Shown in pieces: positions 16,671 to 28,493 of a stretch of DNA of 38,264 nt (position 1 is the first letter of the stretch; each line of letters opens with the position of its first letter). This stretch comes from Cyclobacteriaceae bacterium (lineage in GTDB: Bacteria > Bacteroidota > Bacteroidia > Cytophagales > Cyclobacteriaceae), in NCBI GenBank assembly GCA_947457095.1, contig CANGUK010000010.1, positions 1 through 38,264 on the forward strand, written 5' to 3'. A model generated the notes under the pieces. The model saw nothing but the letters and a program-made list of their open reading frames with translations. It had not been told where the DNA came from and made no database searches. The translations under genes and the position numbers were made by a program.

Positions 16671-18147
16671 GTTGATTATTTTTTGCTGCAATAACCAATT
16701 CCATCCGGAGCTGATGAAGCCGCTCCTCCAAGCCCACAGGATAAACGTGAGGATTGGTCAATCGTTTGTGTGTTTTATCAAACGCTTCCAATTGAACACC
16801 TGCTCGCTCTCGGATTTGTTGAAGACTTGGTAAGGTATATACCAGCTCTCCCTTTCGGAAAATAGGCTTTAGCAATTCTTCTTCCTCATAAAATGCAGGC
16901 ATCAAACGCTTGCGTTGCGTCGCATCATTTGGGTCAATGATCATGATTCCTTTAGGGTCGATTGTCTGGCCCTCCAAGTAAATCATATCCGCCACAGCTT
17001 TGCCTTTACTGAAGTAGCGTCTTACCTTATGTATCCCTGGGATATTGATTTTCAAGGATTGTTGGGAAACTTTCACCTTAGGCTCCCAAGTTCCAGTTGC
17101 ATTTTTAACAGCAGAAAGCTTGTATACCGCACCCAAGGCAGGTTGGTCAAAAGCAGTGACCAACTTGGTGCCCACTCCCCATACATCGATCGCAGCATCT
17201 TGAGATTTCAAAGAAGAAATGATGTACTCATCCAAGTCATTGGATGCATAAATTTTGGCATTAGGGAAACCGGCATCATCCAATAACTGCCTTGCTTGAA
17301 TCGAAAAATAGGCCAAATCACCCGAATCAATCCGAATACCCAGCATCTCCTTCCCTTTTTGGCGCAGACTTAATCCCACTTGAATGGCATTTTTCACACC
17401 TGTCAGCGTATCGTAAGTATCCACCAAAAACACACATTGATCCGGAAAGGCTTCTGCATAGGCATAAAATGCTTCCAATTCAGAATCAAACGAAAGAATC
17501 CAGCTATGGGCATGCGTTCCAGAAACAGGAATTCCAAATAACTTCCCCGCCATCACATTGCTGGTAGAACTGCAACCTCCGATGTAAGAAGCCCTACTTG
17601 CAGCAAGTGCTCCATCAATCCCCTGCGCCCTGCGCAATCCAAATTCCAAAACGGGAGCACCCTGGGTAGCCAAATTGATACGCGCCGCCTTCGTGGCTAT
17701 GAGTGTCTGGAAATTGAGAATGTTGAGCAAGGGAGTTTCCAGCAACTGGCATTGAATCAAGGTGCCCTTCACTTGGACGAGAGGTGCATTCGGAAAAACT
17801 ACGGTCCCTTCTTCTACCGCATCCACATCACAAGTAAATCGAAGATCCTTCAAATAGGCCAAAAAAGCCTCCACAAACATAGGGCTCCCATCTTTCTGCT
17901 TCATCTGGCGGAGGTAATCCAATTCGGATTCCCCAAAACGCAGGTTCCTACAGAAGTCCACCACGTAATCCAACCCCGCCGCAAGCGTAAATCCGCCTTC
18001 AAAGGGATTCTTTCTAAAAAACAAGTTGAATACCGCTTCCTGCTCCCCTTTTCCCGACTTCCAATAAGCATAGGCCATGGTCAGTTGGTAAAAATCCGTC
18101 AGCAGCACAAGGTTACTTTGGTAGAGGTCTTTGGTGATTTTCATCAA
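16657..18147 (-). CDS. pncB: Nicotinate phosphoribosyltransferase
   Basis: LLTDFYQLTMAYAYWKSGK, EFGLRRAQGIDGALAASRASYIGGCSSTSNV, GIRIDSGDLAYFS. Confidence 0.93.
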   Translation of the reverse strand: MMKITKDLYQSNLVLLTDFYQLTMAYAYWKSGKGEQEAVFNLFFRKNPFEGGFTLAAGLDYVVDFCRNLRFGESELDYLRQMKQKDGSPMFVEAFLAYLKDLRFTCDVDAVEEGTVVFPNAPLVQVKGTLIQCQLLETPLLNILNFQTLIATKAARINLATQGAPVLEFGLRRAQGIDGALAASRASYIGGCSSTSNVMAGKLFGIPVSGTHAHSWILSFDSELEAFYAYAEAFPDQCVFLVDTYDTLTGVKNAIQVGLSLRQKGKEMLGIRIDSGDLAYFSIQARQLLDDAGFPNAKIYASNDLDEYIISSLKSQDAAIDVWGVGTKLVTAFDQPALGAVYKLSAVKNATGTWEPKVKVSQQSLKINIPGIHKVRRYFSKGKAVADMIYLEGQTIDPKGIMIIDPNDATQRKRLMPAFYEEEELLKPIFRKGELVYTLPSLQQIRERAGVQLEAFDKTHKRLTNPHVYPVGLEERLHQLRMELVIAAKNNQHEDN

Positions 18148-18179
18148 AAAGGAAGAATTAGGAACTGCAAAACTACAAA

Positions 18180-19013
18180 CTATTTTACCCGCAAATTCAA
18201 AAGAATGCCAATGAATACAAGTACCATCCCAATGTAGGAAGGTATTGGGAAAGTTTCTCCGAATAGAAGAAACCCAAAAATCAAGGCGTAGACTACTCCT
18301 AGGTAACTCAAACTAGAAATACGAGACACATTGCCCGACTGATAGGCCAAGGTCATAAAGTACTGAGCATTTTGCGTACAAAACCCGATCCATAGCAAAA
18401 TCAACCAATCCCAACCTACTGGAGTCACCCAGTCAAAATACATCAGCACCGAAGCGATGGGCAAGGTGACCAAGGGAAAGTAAAAAATTATCACCATGGG
18501 ATGTTCAATTCCTTTCAGCTTTCGGATCAGGTTGTAGGCTACCCCCGAAGCTAGCGCGGAAATCAAGCCCAGCGCAGCACTCAATCCATCTACACGTGGA
18601 TCTACTCCTTGAATTAGCAACACCCCCGCAAAGGCTAATCCAAAGTAGACAAACTGCCTTGCACGTACTTTCTCTTTTAAAATAAAGATACCTAGGATGG
18701 TGGTGAAAATTGGAGATAGATACTGCAGCGTCACTGCAGTAGCCAAGGGAATCCGTTGAAGGGTATAGAAAAATAAAATCAAACTGATCGATCCTACGAT
18801 ACCTCTGGCTACCAAACTTAGTTTGTGAGTTCCAAAAAGTGGGATCCCTTTTTGACGCAAAACTATCACCGTGAAAACTGCACTGAAAACAGATCTAAAC
18901 CACACAATTTCAATTGCAGGAATGTGGGGAATAAATTTGACCGACACATTCATCAGCGCAAAAAACACGCTTGCCAGAAGCATTGACTGTACGGGACTGA
19001 TTTTCAAAGACAA
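18180..19013 (-). CDS. EamA/DMT family transporter
   Basis: Ten-TM pattern; two EamA repeats; LATAVTLQYLSPIFTTILGIFILKEK. Confidence 0.88.
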   Translation of the reverse strand: MSLKISPVQSMLLASVFFALMNVSVKFIPHIPAIEIVWFRSVFSAVFTVIVLRQKGIPLFGTHKLSLVARGIVGSISLILFFYTLQRIPLATAVTLQYLSPIFTTILGIFILKEKVRARQFVYFGLAFAGVLLIQGVDPRVDGLSAALGLISALASGVAYNLIRKLKGIEHPMVIIFYFPLVTLPIASVLMYFDWVTPVGWDWLILLWIGFCTQNAQYFMTLAYQSGNVSRISSLSYLGVVYALIFGFLLFGETFPIPSYIGMVLVFIGILLNLRVK

Positions 19014-19128
19014 GGTGCTAGGTGGGAAAATAGATGTACAAAACTAAGAGATTCTTCCTAGCTTGAGCTAGTAAATGGTGGTAGGGTGAAAACCTTCCCG
19101 CAACTAAAACTGTTTTAGAAAAAAAAGT

Positions 19129-19578
19129 ATGGCCTTAGCTATTGGAACCCAAGCCCCAGATTTTACACTCACTGCCACGACTTTGGGCAGTATCACCCTT
19201 TCCAAAGACCTCGTAGGAAAATCTGTGATTCTTTATTTTTACCCCAAAGATTTTACCCCTGGCTGTACCACTGAAGCTTGTGAATTTCGTGACCAATTTG
19301 CCGCCTTTCGGGAGTTAGAAATTCCTGTTTTTGGGATCAGCCGAGATAGCCTCGCTACCCATGAAAAGTTTAAAAAAACGCATCGTCTTCCTTTTGAGCT
19401 GTTGGCAGATGAATCGGGAAAAGTCTGTAAAGCCTACGATGCGCTACTTCCATTGATCAAAATGCCCACGCGGGTGACCTACCTTTTGGATAGCAAGCAC
19501 CAGATCGTAGGAGTTTTTCAAGGATTGTTTGAAAACAAGGCGCACGTGGCTGCCATGATCAAGCAGCTCAATAAATAA
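19129..19578 (+). CDS. bcp: Thioredoxin-dependent thiol peroxidase (BCP-type peroxiredoxin)
   Basis: LYFYPKDFTPGCTTEACEFRDQF. Confidence 0.93.
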   Translation: MALAIGTQAPDFTLTATTLGSITLSKDLVGKSVILYFYPKDFTPGCTTEACEFRDQFAAFRELEIPVFGISRDSLATHEKFKKTHRLPFELLADESGKVCKAYDALLPLIKMPTRVTYLLDSKHQIVGVFQGLFENKAHVAAMIKQLNK

Positions 19579-20244
19579 TCAAGCCCCTTCGATTCGTCCA
19601 TCCTTCATGACCACTTTTCGGTCAGCCATTGCGGCCAATTCCTCGTTGTGGGTCACGAGCACAAAGGAAAGATTGTAGGTATCCCGCAATTTGAAAAATA
19701 AGTCATGTAGGGCTCTTGCATTGCTAGTATCGAGGTTTCCACTCGGTTCATCTGCAAATACCAAGTCTGGATTATTGATCAGGGCACGGGCTACGGCCAC
19801 TCGCTGCTGCTCACCCCCAGAAAGTTCGGAAGGCTTGTGATCCAATCGATGCCGAATCCCTAGAATTTCACCCAATTCTTCGGCCCGCTTGTTCAGTTCT
19901 TTTTCCTCCCTTCCTTGAATAAATCCGGGAATGCAAATATTTTCCAAGGCAGTGAATTCGGGAAGTAGGTTGTGAAATTGAAAGACAAAGCCAATTCGGG
20001 AATTTCGAAACTCCGCCAGCGCATCTCCTTTAAGTTGCATTAAATTCTCTCCATTGAGGGAAAGCTGCCCTTGGTCCGGCCGATCCAAAGTTCCCAAAAT
20101 ATGAAGTAGGGTACTTTTACCTGCACCTGAAGCACCTACAATGGACACGATTTCCCCTTTGGAAATATCCAAATCTACCCCTTTTAGAACCTCAAGTGAA
20201 CCGTATGATTTATGAATACCTTTGGCAATCAGCATGCTACCCAT
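19579..20244 (-). CDS. ABC transporter ATP-binding protein (LolD-like)
   Basis: Walker [11 protein letters not shown], signature [15 protein letters not shown], Walker [13 protein letters not shown]. Confidence 0.92.
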   Translation of the reverse strand: MGSMLIAKGIHKSYGSLEVLKGVDLDISKGEIVSIVGASGAGKSTLLHILGTLDRPDQGQLSLNGENLMQLKGDALAEFRNSRIGFVFQFHNLLPEFTALENICIPGFIQGREEKELNKRAEELGEILGIRHRLDHKPSELSGGEQQRVAVARALINNPDLVFADEPSGNLDTSNARALHDLFFKLRDTYNLSFVLVTHNEELAAMADRKVVMKDGRIEGA

Positions 20245-20373
20245 TTTTGATTTTTTAAATGTAAAACAAATCCTTCTAATCCAGGAATTAACAGGCTTTT
20301 TTCCAAAAATTTCGAGGATTCCAGTTTGCTATATTGCCTTGACCCGCGTATCTTCGGGCAAAAATTTCCACAG

Positions 20374-21582
20374 ATGAATATTCACGAATATCAGGCTAAA
20401 GAAGTATTAAAAGGATACGGCGTTCGTATTCAAGAGGGTATTGTAGCCAGCACCCCGGAAGAAGCACATGAGGCAGCTGTGAAGCTCAATGCGCAAACCG
20501 GTACTTCTTGGTTCGTGATCAAAGCACAAATTCACGCAGGCGGACGCGGCAAAGGTGAAGTAAAAGAAACCGGCTCCAGAGGAGTGGTTCTTGCCAAGAA
20601 ATTAGACGATGTGAAAGAAAAAGCAGCTGCGATCTTGGGAGGAACTTTGGTAACCATCCAAACAGGTGCTGAAGGAAAAAAAGTAAATAAGGTGTTGATC
20701 GCTGAGGATGTATACTATCCTGGAGCATCCGAACCCAAAGAATATTACATGTCTATCCTACTGGATCGTGCCACTGGTTCTAATGTAATCATGGCCTCTA
20801 CAGAAGGGGGTATGGACATTGAAGAAGTAGCAGAACACCACCCTGAAAAAATTATCAAGGAGTGGATCGATCCTAAAGTTGGTTTACAAGGCTTCCAAGC
20901 CCGTAAAGTTGCCTTCAAATTGGGATTAAGTGGTACGGCTCACAAAGAGATGGTGAAATTCATTGGTGCGCTCTATGCGGCTTTTGTAGGTACCGACTCT
21001 TCGCAATTTGAAATCAATCCAGTACTCAAAACGTCTGATGACAAGATTTTGGCAGTAGATGCCAAAGTGAATGTGGATGACAATGCACTTTACCGTCAGC
21101 CTAAGCTGGCAGAATTGAGAGACTTGGCTGAAGAAGATCCTTTGGAAGTGGAAGCTGGTGAGTCTGGACTCAACTATGTGAAATTGGATGGCAACGTAGG
21201 CTGTATGGTCAACGGAGCAGGTCTAGCCATGGCCACCATGGACATGATCAAACTTTCTGGTGGAGAGCCTGCCAACTTCCTAGATGTGGGAGGAGGAGCC
21301 AATGCCACTACCGTAGAGGCTGGATTCCGAATCATCTTGAAAGATCCAAACGTAAAAGCTATCCTAATCAACGTATTTGGTGGTATCGTTCGTTGTGACC
21401 GTATCGCCAATGGCGTGGTAGAAGCATACAAATCCATCGGAGATATTCGCGTTCCCATCATCGTACGCCTTCAGGGCACCAATGCTGCAGAGGGCGCAAA
21501 AATAATTGACGATTCAGGCTTGAAAGTGTTCTCTGCCATCACCTTGAAGGAAGCTGCTGAGCGAGTAAAAGCAGCGCTATAA
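20374..21582 (+). CDS. sucC: Succinate-CoA ligase (ADP-forming) subunit beta
   Basis: MNIHEYQAKEVLKGYGV, KAQIHAGGRGKGEV, VNIFGGIVRCD-like VNVFGGIVRCD; start at 20374. Confidence 0.96.
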   Translation: MNIHEYQAKEVLKGYGVRIQEGIVASTPEEAHEAAVKLNAQTGTSWFVIKAQIHAGGRGKGEVKETGSRGVVLAKKLDDVKEKAAAILGGTLVTIQTGAEGKKVNKVLIAEDVYYPGASEPKEYYMSILLDRATGSNVIMASTEGGMDIEEVAEHHPEKIIKEWIDPKVGLQGFQARKVAFKLGLSGTAHKEMVKFIGALYAAFVGTDSSQFEINPVLKTSDDKILAVDAKVNVDDNALYRQPKLAELRDLAEEDPLEVEAGESGLNYVKLDGNVGCMVNGAGLAMATMDMIKLSGGEPANFLDVGGGANATTVEAGFRIILKDPNVKAILINVFGGIVRCDRIANGVVEAYKSIGDIRVPIIVRLQGTNAAEGAKIIDDSGLKVFSAITLKEAAERVKAAL

Positions 21583-21591
21583 ATTTAGTAC

Positions 21592-21665
21592 GCAGACGTA
21601 GTTCAACTGGATAGAATATCGGATTTCGGCTCCGAGGGTTGAGGGTTCGAATCCTTCCGTCTGTA
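21592..21665 (+). tRNA. tRNA-Arg(TCG)
   Basis: Acceptor GCAGACG/CGTCTGT, anticodon arm TCGGA-TTTCGGC-TCCGA, T-arm GAGGGTTCGAATCCTTC. Confidence 0.9.
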
Positions 21666-21670
21666 CTTTA

Positions 21671-21700
21671 AAGCTCAAACGAAAGTTTGGGCTTTTTTTT
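21671..21700 (+). terminator. Rho-independent terminator of tRNA-Arg
   Basis: AAGCTCAAAC-GAAA-GTTTGGGCTT followed by T-run. Confidence 0.85.
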
Positions 21701-21747
21701 ATGCCTAAAGCTACAATTCCTCACAAAAAAATAAAGGGGCCTTAAAC

Positions 21748-21773
21748 TAAAAAAGCAGGAGAAAATCTCCTGC
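21748..21773 (-). terminator. Rho-independent terminator, minus strand
   Basis: Minus strand GCAGGAG-ATTTT-CTCCTGC followed by TTTTTTAG. Confidence 0.7.
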
Positions 21774-21989
21774 CCTTTATTTGAAAACTAAACCAACTAT
21801 TATTTAACTACCACAATAGATTCAAAAATACCACAATTCTGAATAAATCAAAATCCAATAGAAAAAATTGAATTTTTTTATTTTCACCAACTCAATTCAT
21901 CTCAAATAATTCCAATTCAGAATAAAAAAGTTTAATTCTGCAGTTCATCCACAGAATTATTCTGTTCATTTTTAAATCAATTCAGAATC

Positions 21990-24161
21990 TTATCCAACTC
22001 CATTTACTTCTGGAGCATCAGAAGAAGAAACAGGTTGTTTTTCTTCCACCAACTTTACAGCAAGTACTTGTTTTGCATCCAACCTAAAAAACTCCTGATG
22101 AATGTTGAACTTGGCTTCACCTTCAGCTGGTGCCTTTGCGATGTATGTTCCATCCTCTTGCATGGTGTAGGAGTTGGCATTATCTCTCAAGTTGTAGGAG
22201 AGGATATTCATCAACTGCTTTTCCAGCAAAGGTGATTCGACCTTAAACAAGGACTCCAGACGTTTGTCAAAGCTACGTACCATCATGTCTGCACTACCCG
22301 AGTAGGTACGTGTTGCTCCATTGTTATGGAAATGATAGATGCGGCTATGCTCCAAGAAATCACCCACGATGGATAAGACTTCAATATTCTCACTCAAACC
22401 CTTTCTTCCAGGTCTGAGGCAACAAATCCCACGAACGATTAGCTTTACTGGCACCCCCTGCTGAGAAGCACGGTAGAGTGCATATATGATTTCAGAATCT
22501 TCTAGTGAGTTTACCTTGATAAATATGCCGCTTGGAAGCCCATTTTTGGCATGCTTGGCCTCCTCTTCAATAAATGAAATCAACTGATGCCGCATATCTC
22601 GCGGTGCAGTGATCAAGTTGCGGTAGTCACTCGGGACCGAATGGCCCGTAATTACATTGAAGAATTCAGACACATCATTGGCCAGCACCTCATTGGTGGT
22701 CAAAAGACCGATGTCCGTATAAAGACGTGCTGTATCCTCGTTGTAATTACCCGAACCCAAGTGTACATAGCGCGTAATCTCCTGATCGTCTTTTTTGACG
22801 ATTAAAAGCAACTTGGTATGTGTTTTTAGGTTGGAGATTCCATAGATGACGAAGCAACCTGCCTTTTGCAGTTTTTTTGCCTCCCGGATATTATTCTCCT
22901 CATCAAAGCGCGCTTTTACCTCAAACAACACGGATACGTGCTTTCCATTTTCTGCGGCACGAAGCAAGGCTTTGGTGATGCGGCTATCCTTGGCCAAGCG
23001 GTAAATGGTCATTTTGATGGCCATCACGTCCGGATCATCGGCTGCATTTTCAATCAAATCAAGGATAGAGTCGATGTTGTTGTAGGGATGATGAAGCAGA
23101 ATATCTCGTTCTTTCAAGATTTCAAAAATATCTGCCCTTCCCTCTTCAGGATAAGAAAGTGGCTTGACAGGGTCTGGGATTTGCGGCAATCTTTCTCGAA
23201 AACGTTTGTTGCCTACAATCTGCCATAAACCTGTAAAATCAATCATACTTGCCCGCTTGACCATAAATACGGAATCTGAACGAAGGTTCCAACGTTCGAG
23301 CAGGGAGCTGAGCATCCATTTGGAATACCCTTCCTCGATGTCAATGCGTACCACACGGCCTGTCTTCCGCTCCATAAGCTTGCGCTTCACCTCCTCCAGG
23401 AAGTTGGCATCCATGTCTTCACTTTCTTCCAAGGTAAAGTCACCATTTCGCGTAATTCGGAAGAGGCTGACCGACTCAATCTCTACATTTCGGAAGAGGG
23501 AAATCAAATTTTCACGAATGACTTCTTCTATGGGGATCAAGGTCAAGGAATCCTCACGCTCAATCTCAAAAAATCGTGGGATATTCGCTGGAATCTGCAC
23601 AAAACTCATTTTGCGCATGTCCTTTCGCTCTCCTGGGCTCGTGGTCACCACCCCAAAGACCAGCAGTTTGTTCATCAAAATAGGAAAGGTACGGTACCCA
23701 TCGTACACCATGGGGGTAAGCATGGGGTAAATCGCCTTAAGAAAATACTCTTTTACCTTCTCCTGTTCCTCGGGCGTAAGTTTGGATACATTCACCAAGG
23801 AAATCCCCTCTTCGTGTAGTCCAGGAAGGATGGTTTGAATAAAATGCTGCTGCTGCTCCCCATGGAAGCGCTGGCAATCCTTCATCAATTTTTCCTTGAA
23901 GGGCTCTTCCCGTAATCCCGAGTAATCCACCCGCTCTTTTTCATAATCCAGGTAGTTGTACAAGGATCCCACACGAATCATAAAAAACTCATCCATATTG
24001 GATGCCGTGATGGCCAAGAACTTTAACTTTTCGAAGATGCTTCGAAAACTCTTTTTGGATTGATCGAGAACTCGTTCATTGAACCTCACCCAGCTCAGAT
24101 CTCTACTGATTAGGTCACTTTTTTGGATGATGGACTCGTATTTATCTGCTGCCAGTTTCAT
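21990..24161 (-). CDS. ppk1: Polyphosphate kinase 1
   Basis: RDLSWVRFNERVLDQSKK, NMDEFFMIRVGSL, HLGSGNYNEDTARLYTDIGLLT, SADMMVRSFDKRLE. Confidence 0.96.
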   Translation of the reverse strand: MKLAADKYESIIQKSDLISRDLSWVRFNERVLDQSKKSFRSIFEKLKFLAITASNMDEFFMIRVGSLYNYLDYEKERVDYSGLREEPFKEKLMKDCQRFHGEQQQHFIQTILPGLHEEGISLVNVSKLTPEEQEKVKEYFLKAIYPMLTPMVYDGYRTFPILMNKLLVFGVVTTSPGERKDMRKMSFVQIPANIPRFFEIEREDSLTLIPIEEVIRENLISLFRNVEIESVSLFRITRNGDFTLEESEDMDANFLEEVKRKLMERKTGRVVRIDIEEGYSKWMLSSLLERWNLRSDSVFMVKRASMIDFTGLWQIVGNKRFRERLPQIPDPVKPLSYPEEGRADIFEILKERDILLHHPYNNIDSILDLIENAADDPDVMAIKMTIYRLAKDSRITKALLRAAENGKHVSVLFEVKARFDEENNIREAKKLQKAGCFVIYGISNLKTHTKLLLIVKKDDQEITRYVHLGSGNYNEDTARLYTDIGLLTTNEVLANDVSEFFNVITGHSVPSDYRNLITAPRDMRHQLISFIEEEAKHAKNGLPSGIFIKVNSLEDSEIIYALYRASQQGVPVKLIVRGICCLRPGRKGLSENIEVLSIVGDFLEHSRIYHFHNNGATRTYSGSADMMVRSFDKRLESLFKVESPLLEKQLMNILSYNLRDNANSYTMQEDGTYIAKAPAEGEAKFNIHQEFFRLDAKQVLAVKLVEEKQPVSSSDAPEVNGVG

Positions 24162-24233
24162 ACAGGTATGTTTTTTTCAAAGTAGTCTTACGGAAATCGC
24201 TAGGCTTCGTTACTTAAGACAGAATTTTTTCAA

Positions 24234-24259
24234 GAAAAAAAGGGGGCTGAAGAGCCCCC
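24234..24259 (-). terminator. Rho-independent terminator of gyrB
   Basis: Minus strand GGGGGCT-CTTC-AGCCCCC followed by TTTTTTT. Confidence 0.88.
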
Positions 24260-24264
24260 AAAGA

Positions 24265-26334
<2,070 letters not shown>

Positions 26335-26428
26335 TTAAATGAAGTTGGTAAGGAAAAATTGCCTGAATAAAAACCAAATATTATTCTGAAAAATTGAACT
26401 TTTAAAAAATCGTTAAAAAAATTTTGTA

Positions 26429-26461
26429 CTGAAAATACGCCTGTATATCGCTGATTTTCAG
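26429..26461. promoter_or_regulatory. Inverted repeat upstream of the rhodopsin gene
   Basis: CTGAAAAT-N17-ATTTTCAG; overlapping GCTGA-TTT-TCAGC. Confidence 0.35.
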
Positions 26462-26569
26462 CTTTTGGTATTTTTTGTTAAATTTTTCTTGTTTTTTTTT
26501 AAACAAATTTTTTACCTTAAACTTATGTATTTGTAAAAGTTAGTTAACATCAACCAAAACCAAAAAACT

Positions 26570-27304
26570 ATGAATTACACGTTATTGGCTGATCTAGTCG
26601 GTTTAGACAAGATCATCAACTCAGACCCAGTAGCAATTACCTTCTTTATCGGGTACATGGCTATGTTTGCCTCTGCAGTTTTCTTCTTCGCAGAAAGAAA
26701 CTCAGTGGAAGGAAAGTGGAAGCTTTCCCTATTGGTATCCGGACTTATCACGGGTATCGCTGCAGTACATTACTATTACATGAGAGATTTCTACCTACAA
26801 ACTGGAGCTAGCCCTACGGCTTTCCGTTATGTAGACTGGACCTTGACTGTACCATTGATGTGCGTTGAGTTTTACCTATTGACTAAGCCTTTCGGCGCAA
26901 AAGGTGGAACCCTATTCAAGTTGATCGTCGCTTCTATTGTGATGCTAGTGACTGGTTACATCGGAGAAACTTCCGGACTTGATAACAACATCCTTTGGGG
27001 TATCCTTTCAACTGTAGGTTACTTGTACATTGTATATGAAGTATTTGCAGGTGACATCGCTAAGTTGGCTAGCAGCTCAAACAGCGCAGCACTTGGAAGA
27101 GCAATGTTCCTATTGAAGATCTTCATCACTTTGGGATGGTCTATCTACCCTATCGGTTACATGGTACTTCCAGGAAACTTGCTTTCTGGCATGTTCGAAG
27201 TAAGCTCTATCGATTTGTTCTACAACCTTGCCGATGCGATTAACAAAATTGGTTTTGGTTTAGTAGTTTACTCAGTAGCAGTTGCTGAAAGCAACAAGAA
27301 ATAA
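26570..27304 (+). CDS. Proteorhodopsin-type light-driven proton pump (DTE motif, green-tuned)
   Basis: Helix C RYVDWTLTVPLMCVEFYLL (Asp97/Thr101/Met105/Glu108 in PR numbering), helix B His in AAVHYYYMRD, helix G retinal Lys in NLADAINKIGFGL. Confidence 0.96.
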   Translation: MNYTLLADLVGLDKIINSDPVAITFFIGYMAMFASAVFFFAERNSVEGKWKLSLLVSGLITGIAAVHYYYMRDFYLQTGASPTAFRYVDWTLTVPLMCVEFYLLTKPFGAKGGTLFKLIVASIVMLVTGYIGETSGLDNNILWGILSTVGYLYIVYEVFAGDIAKLASSSNSAALGRAMFLLKIFITLGWSIYPIGYMVLPGNLLSGMFEVSSIDLFYNLADAINKIGFGLVVYSVAVAESNKK

Positions 27305-27314
27305 AATTTAATTT

Positions 27315-27351
27315 GGCTGCCTATGTGAAAGCATAGGCAGCCTTTTTTTTT
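27315..27351 (+). terminator. Strong intrinsic terminator between rhodopsin and crtY
   Basis: GGCTGCCTATG-TGAAAG-CATAGGCAGCC followed by nine T. Confidence 0.9.
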
Positions 27352-27353
27352 CT

Positions 27354-28493
27354 ATGAAAAAATATGACTACATACTAGCTGGAGGAGGATGCGCAGGTTT
27401 AAGCCTGGTCTACCATCTACTAGATAGTAGTTTGAAAGATTCCAACATTCTTATCTTAGAACCTACTCTTGGAGAGGTTCCCAACAAAACCTGGTGCTAC
27501 TGGAACACAGCAGCACTCCCCATTCACCCAGAAGCGGCTCGATTTTCCTGGAATTCGTTTTACTTACAGCAAGGAAAGCAGCAACACCAACATGGGTTCG
27601 GAAAATTATCCTATTACCACCTCAATTCGCACGACTTCTATGCACACGTGCTGGAGAAGATTAAAAACTTTCCTAACGTACATTTTTTGAAGGAAGAAGT
27701 AAGTGCCGTACGTTGCACTGGAAACGAAGTGAAGGTGGATACCAAGAACTCAGGTACGTTTTCCAGTAATTACGTATTTGATTCACGTATTACTACAACT
27801 AATACAAATCAAACAATTTTAAATCAGGTTTTTATAGGGTTACGAATAAAAAGTAAAACCCAGCTATTTGATCCCGAATCCATGGGTCTAATGGATTTCG
27901 ACACTCCTTCCTCTTCCAGTTTTGATTTCATCTACACGCTTCCCTTTTCTAGTCAGGAGGCCTTGATCGAATACACTGCCTACACCAGCGAAGCACGGGA
28001 CGAAAAAGAACTTTTGGATTCGCTTAAAGCTTTCCTGAAACAAAAATACGGGGAGCTTGAGTATGAAATTACCTTCCAGGAAACTGGTCAGATTCCAATG
28101 ACCAGCCGAATTCACTCACAGACTAGCGGGAATCGGCACATACAGATTGGTACAGCTGCAGGCTGGACCAAACCTTCCACGGGCTATACTTTCGCACAAA
28201 TTCAAGAAAATTGCAGCCAACTTGTTGCTCGCTTGGAAAAGGGAGCACCTCAAGATCTCCTATTTCCAAGGAAATTACGTTTCGTTTTCTACGACAACAT
28301 CCTGTTAAGCATTGCGCATCACTGGCCCAAGCGCCTTCCAGGGCTATTTATCAACCTTTTTTCGACTTCCTCTCCAGACTTAGTCTTTCGATTTTTAGCA
28401 GAAAAAACGAGTTTCTGGGAAGAACTTAAACTCTTGTCTCGCTTGAAGTTTGGTATTTTCTTGAAAGGACTTACCCGCTATGGCACGTATTGA
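27354..28493 (+). CDS. crtY: Lycopene beta-cyclase (CrtY type, FAD)
   Basis: YDYILAGGGCAGLSLVYHLL, PNKTWCYW, AAGWTKPSTGYTFAQIQ. Confidence 0.93.
   Translation: MKKYDYILAGGGCAGLSLVYHLLDSSLKDSNILILEPTLGEVPNKTWCYWNTAALPIHPEAARFSWNSFYLQQGKQQHQHGFGKLSYYHLNSHDFYAHVLEKIKNFPNVHFLKEEVSAVRCTGNEVKVDTKNSGTFSSNYVFDSRITTTNTNQTILNQVFIGLRIKSKTQLFDPESMGLMDFDTPSSSSFDFIYTLPFSSQEALIEYTAYTSEARDEKELLDSLKAFLKQKYGELEYEITFQETGQIPMTSRIHSQTSGNRHIQIGTAAGWTKPSTGYTFAQIQENCSQLVARLEKGAPQDLLFPRKLRFVFYDNILLSIAHHWPKRLPGLFINLFSTSSPDLVFRFLAEKTSFWEELKLLSRLKFGIFLKGLTRYGTY

Noticed and set aside
26570-27304. Sodium- or chloride-pumping rhodopsin
   Set aside because: The helix C motif is D-T-E (proton pump), not NDQ (Na+) or NTQ (Cl-).
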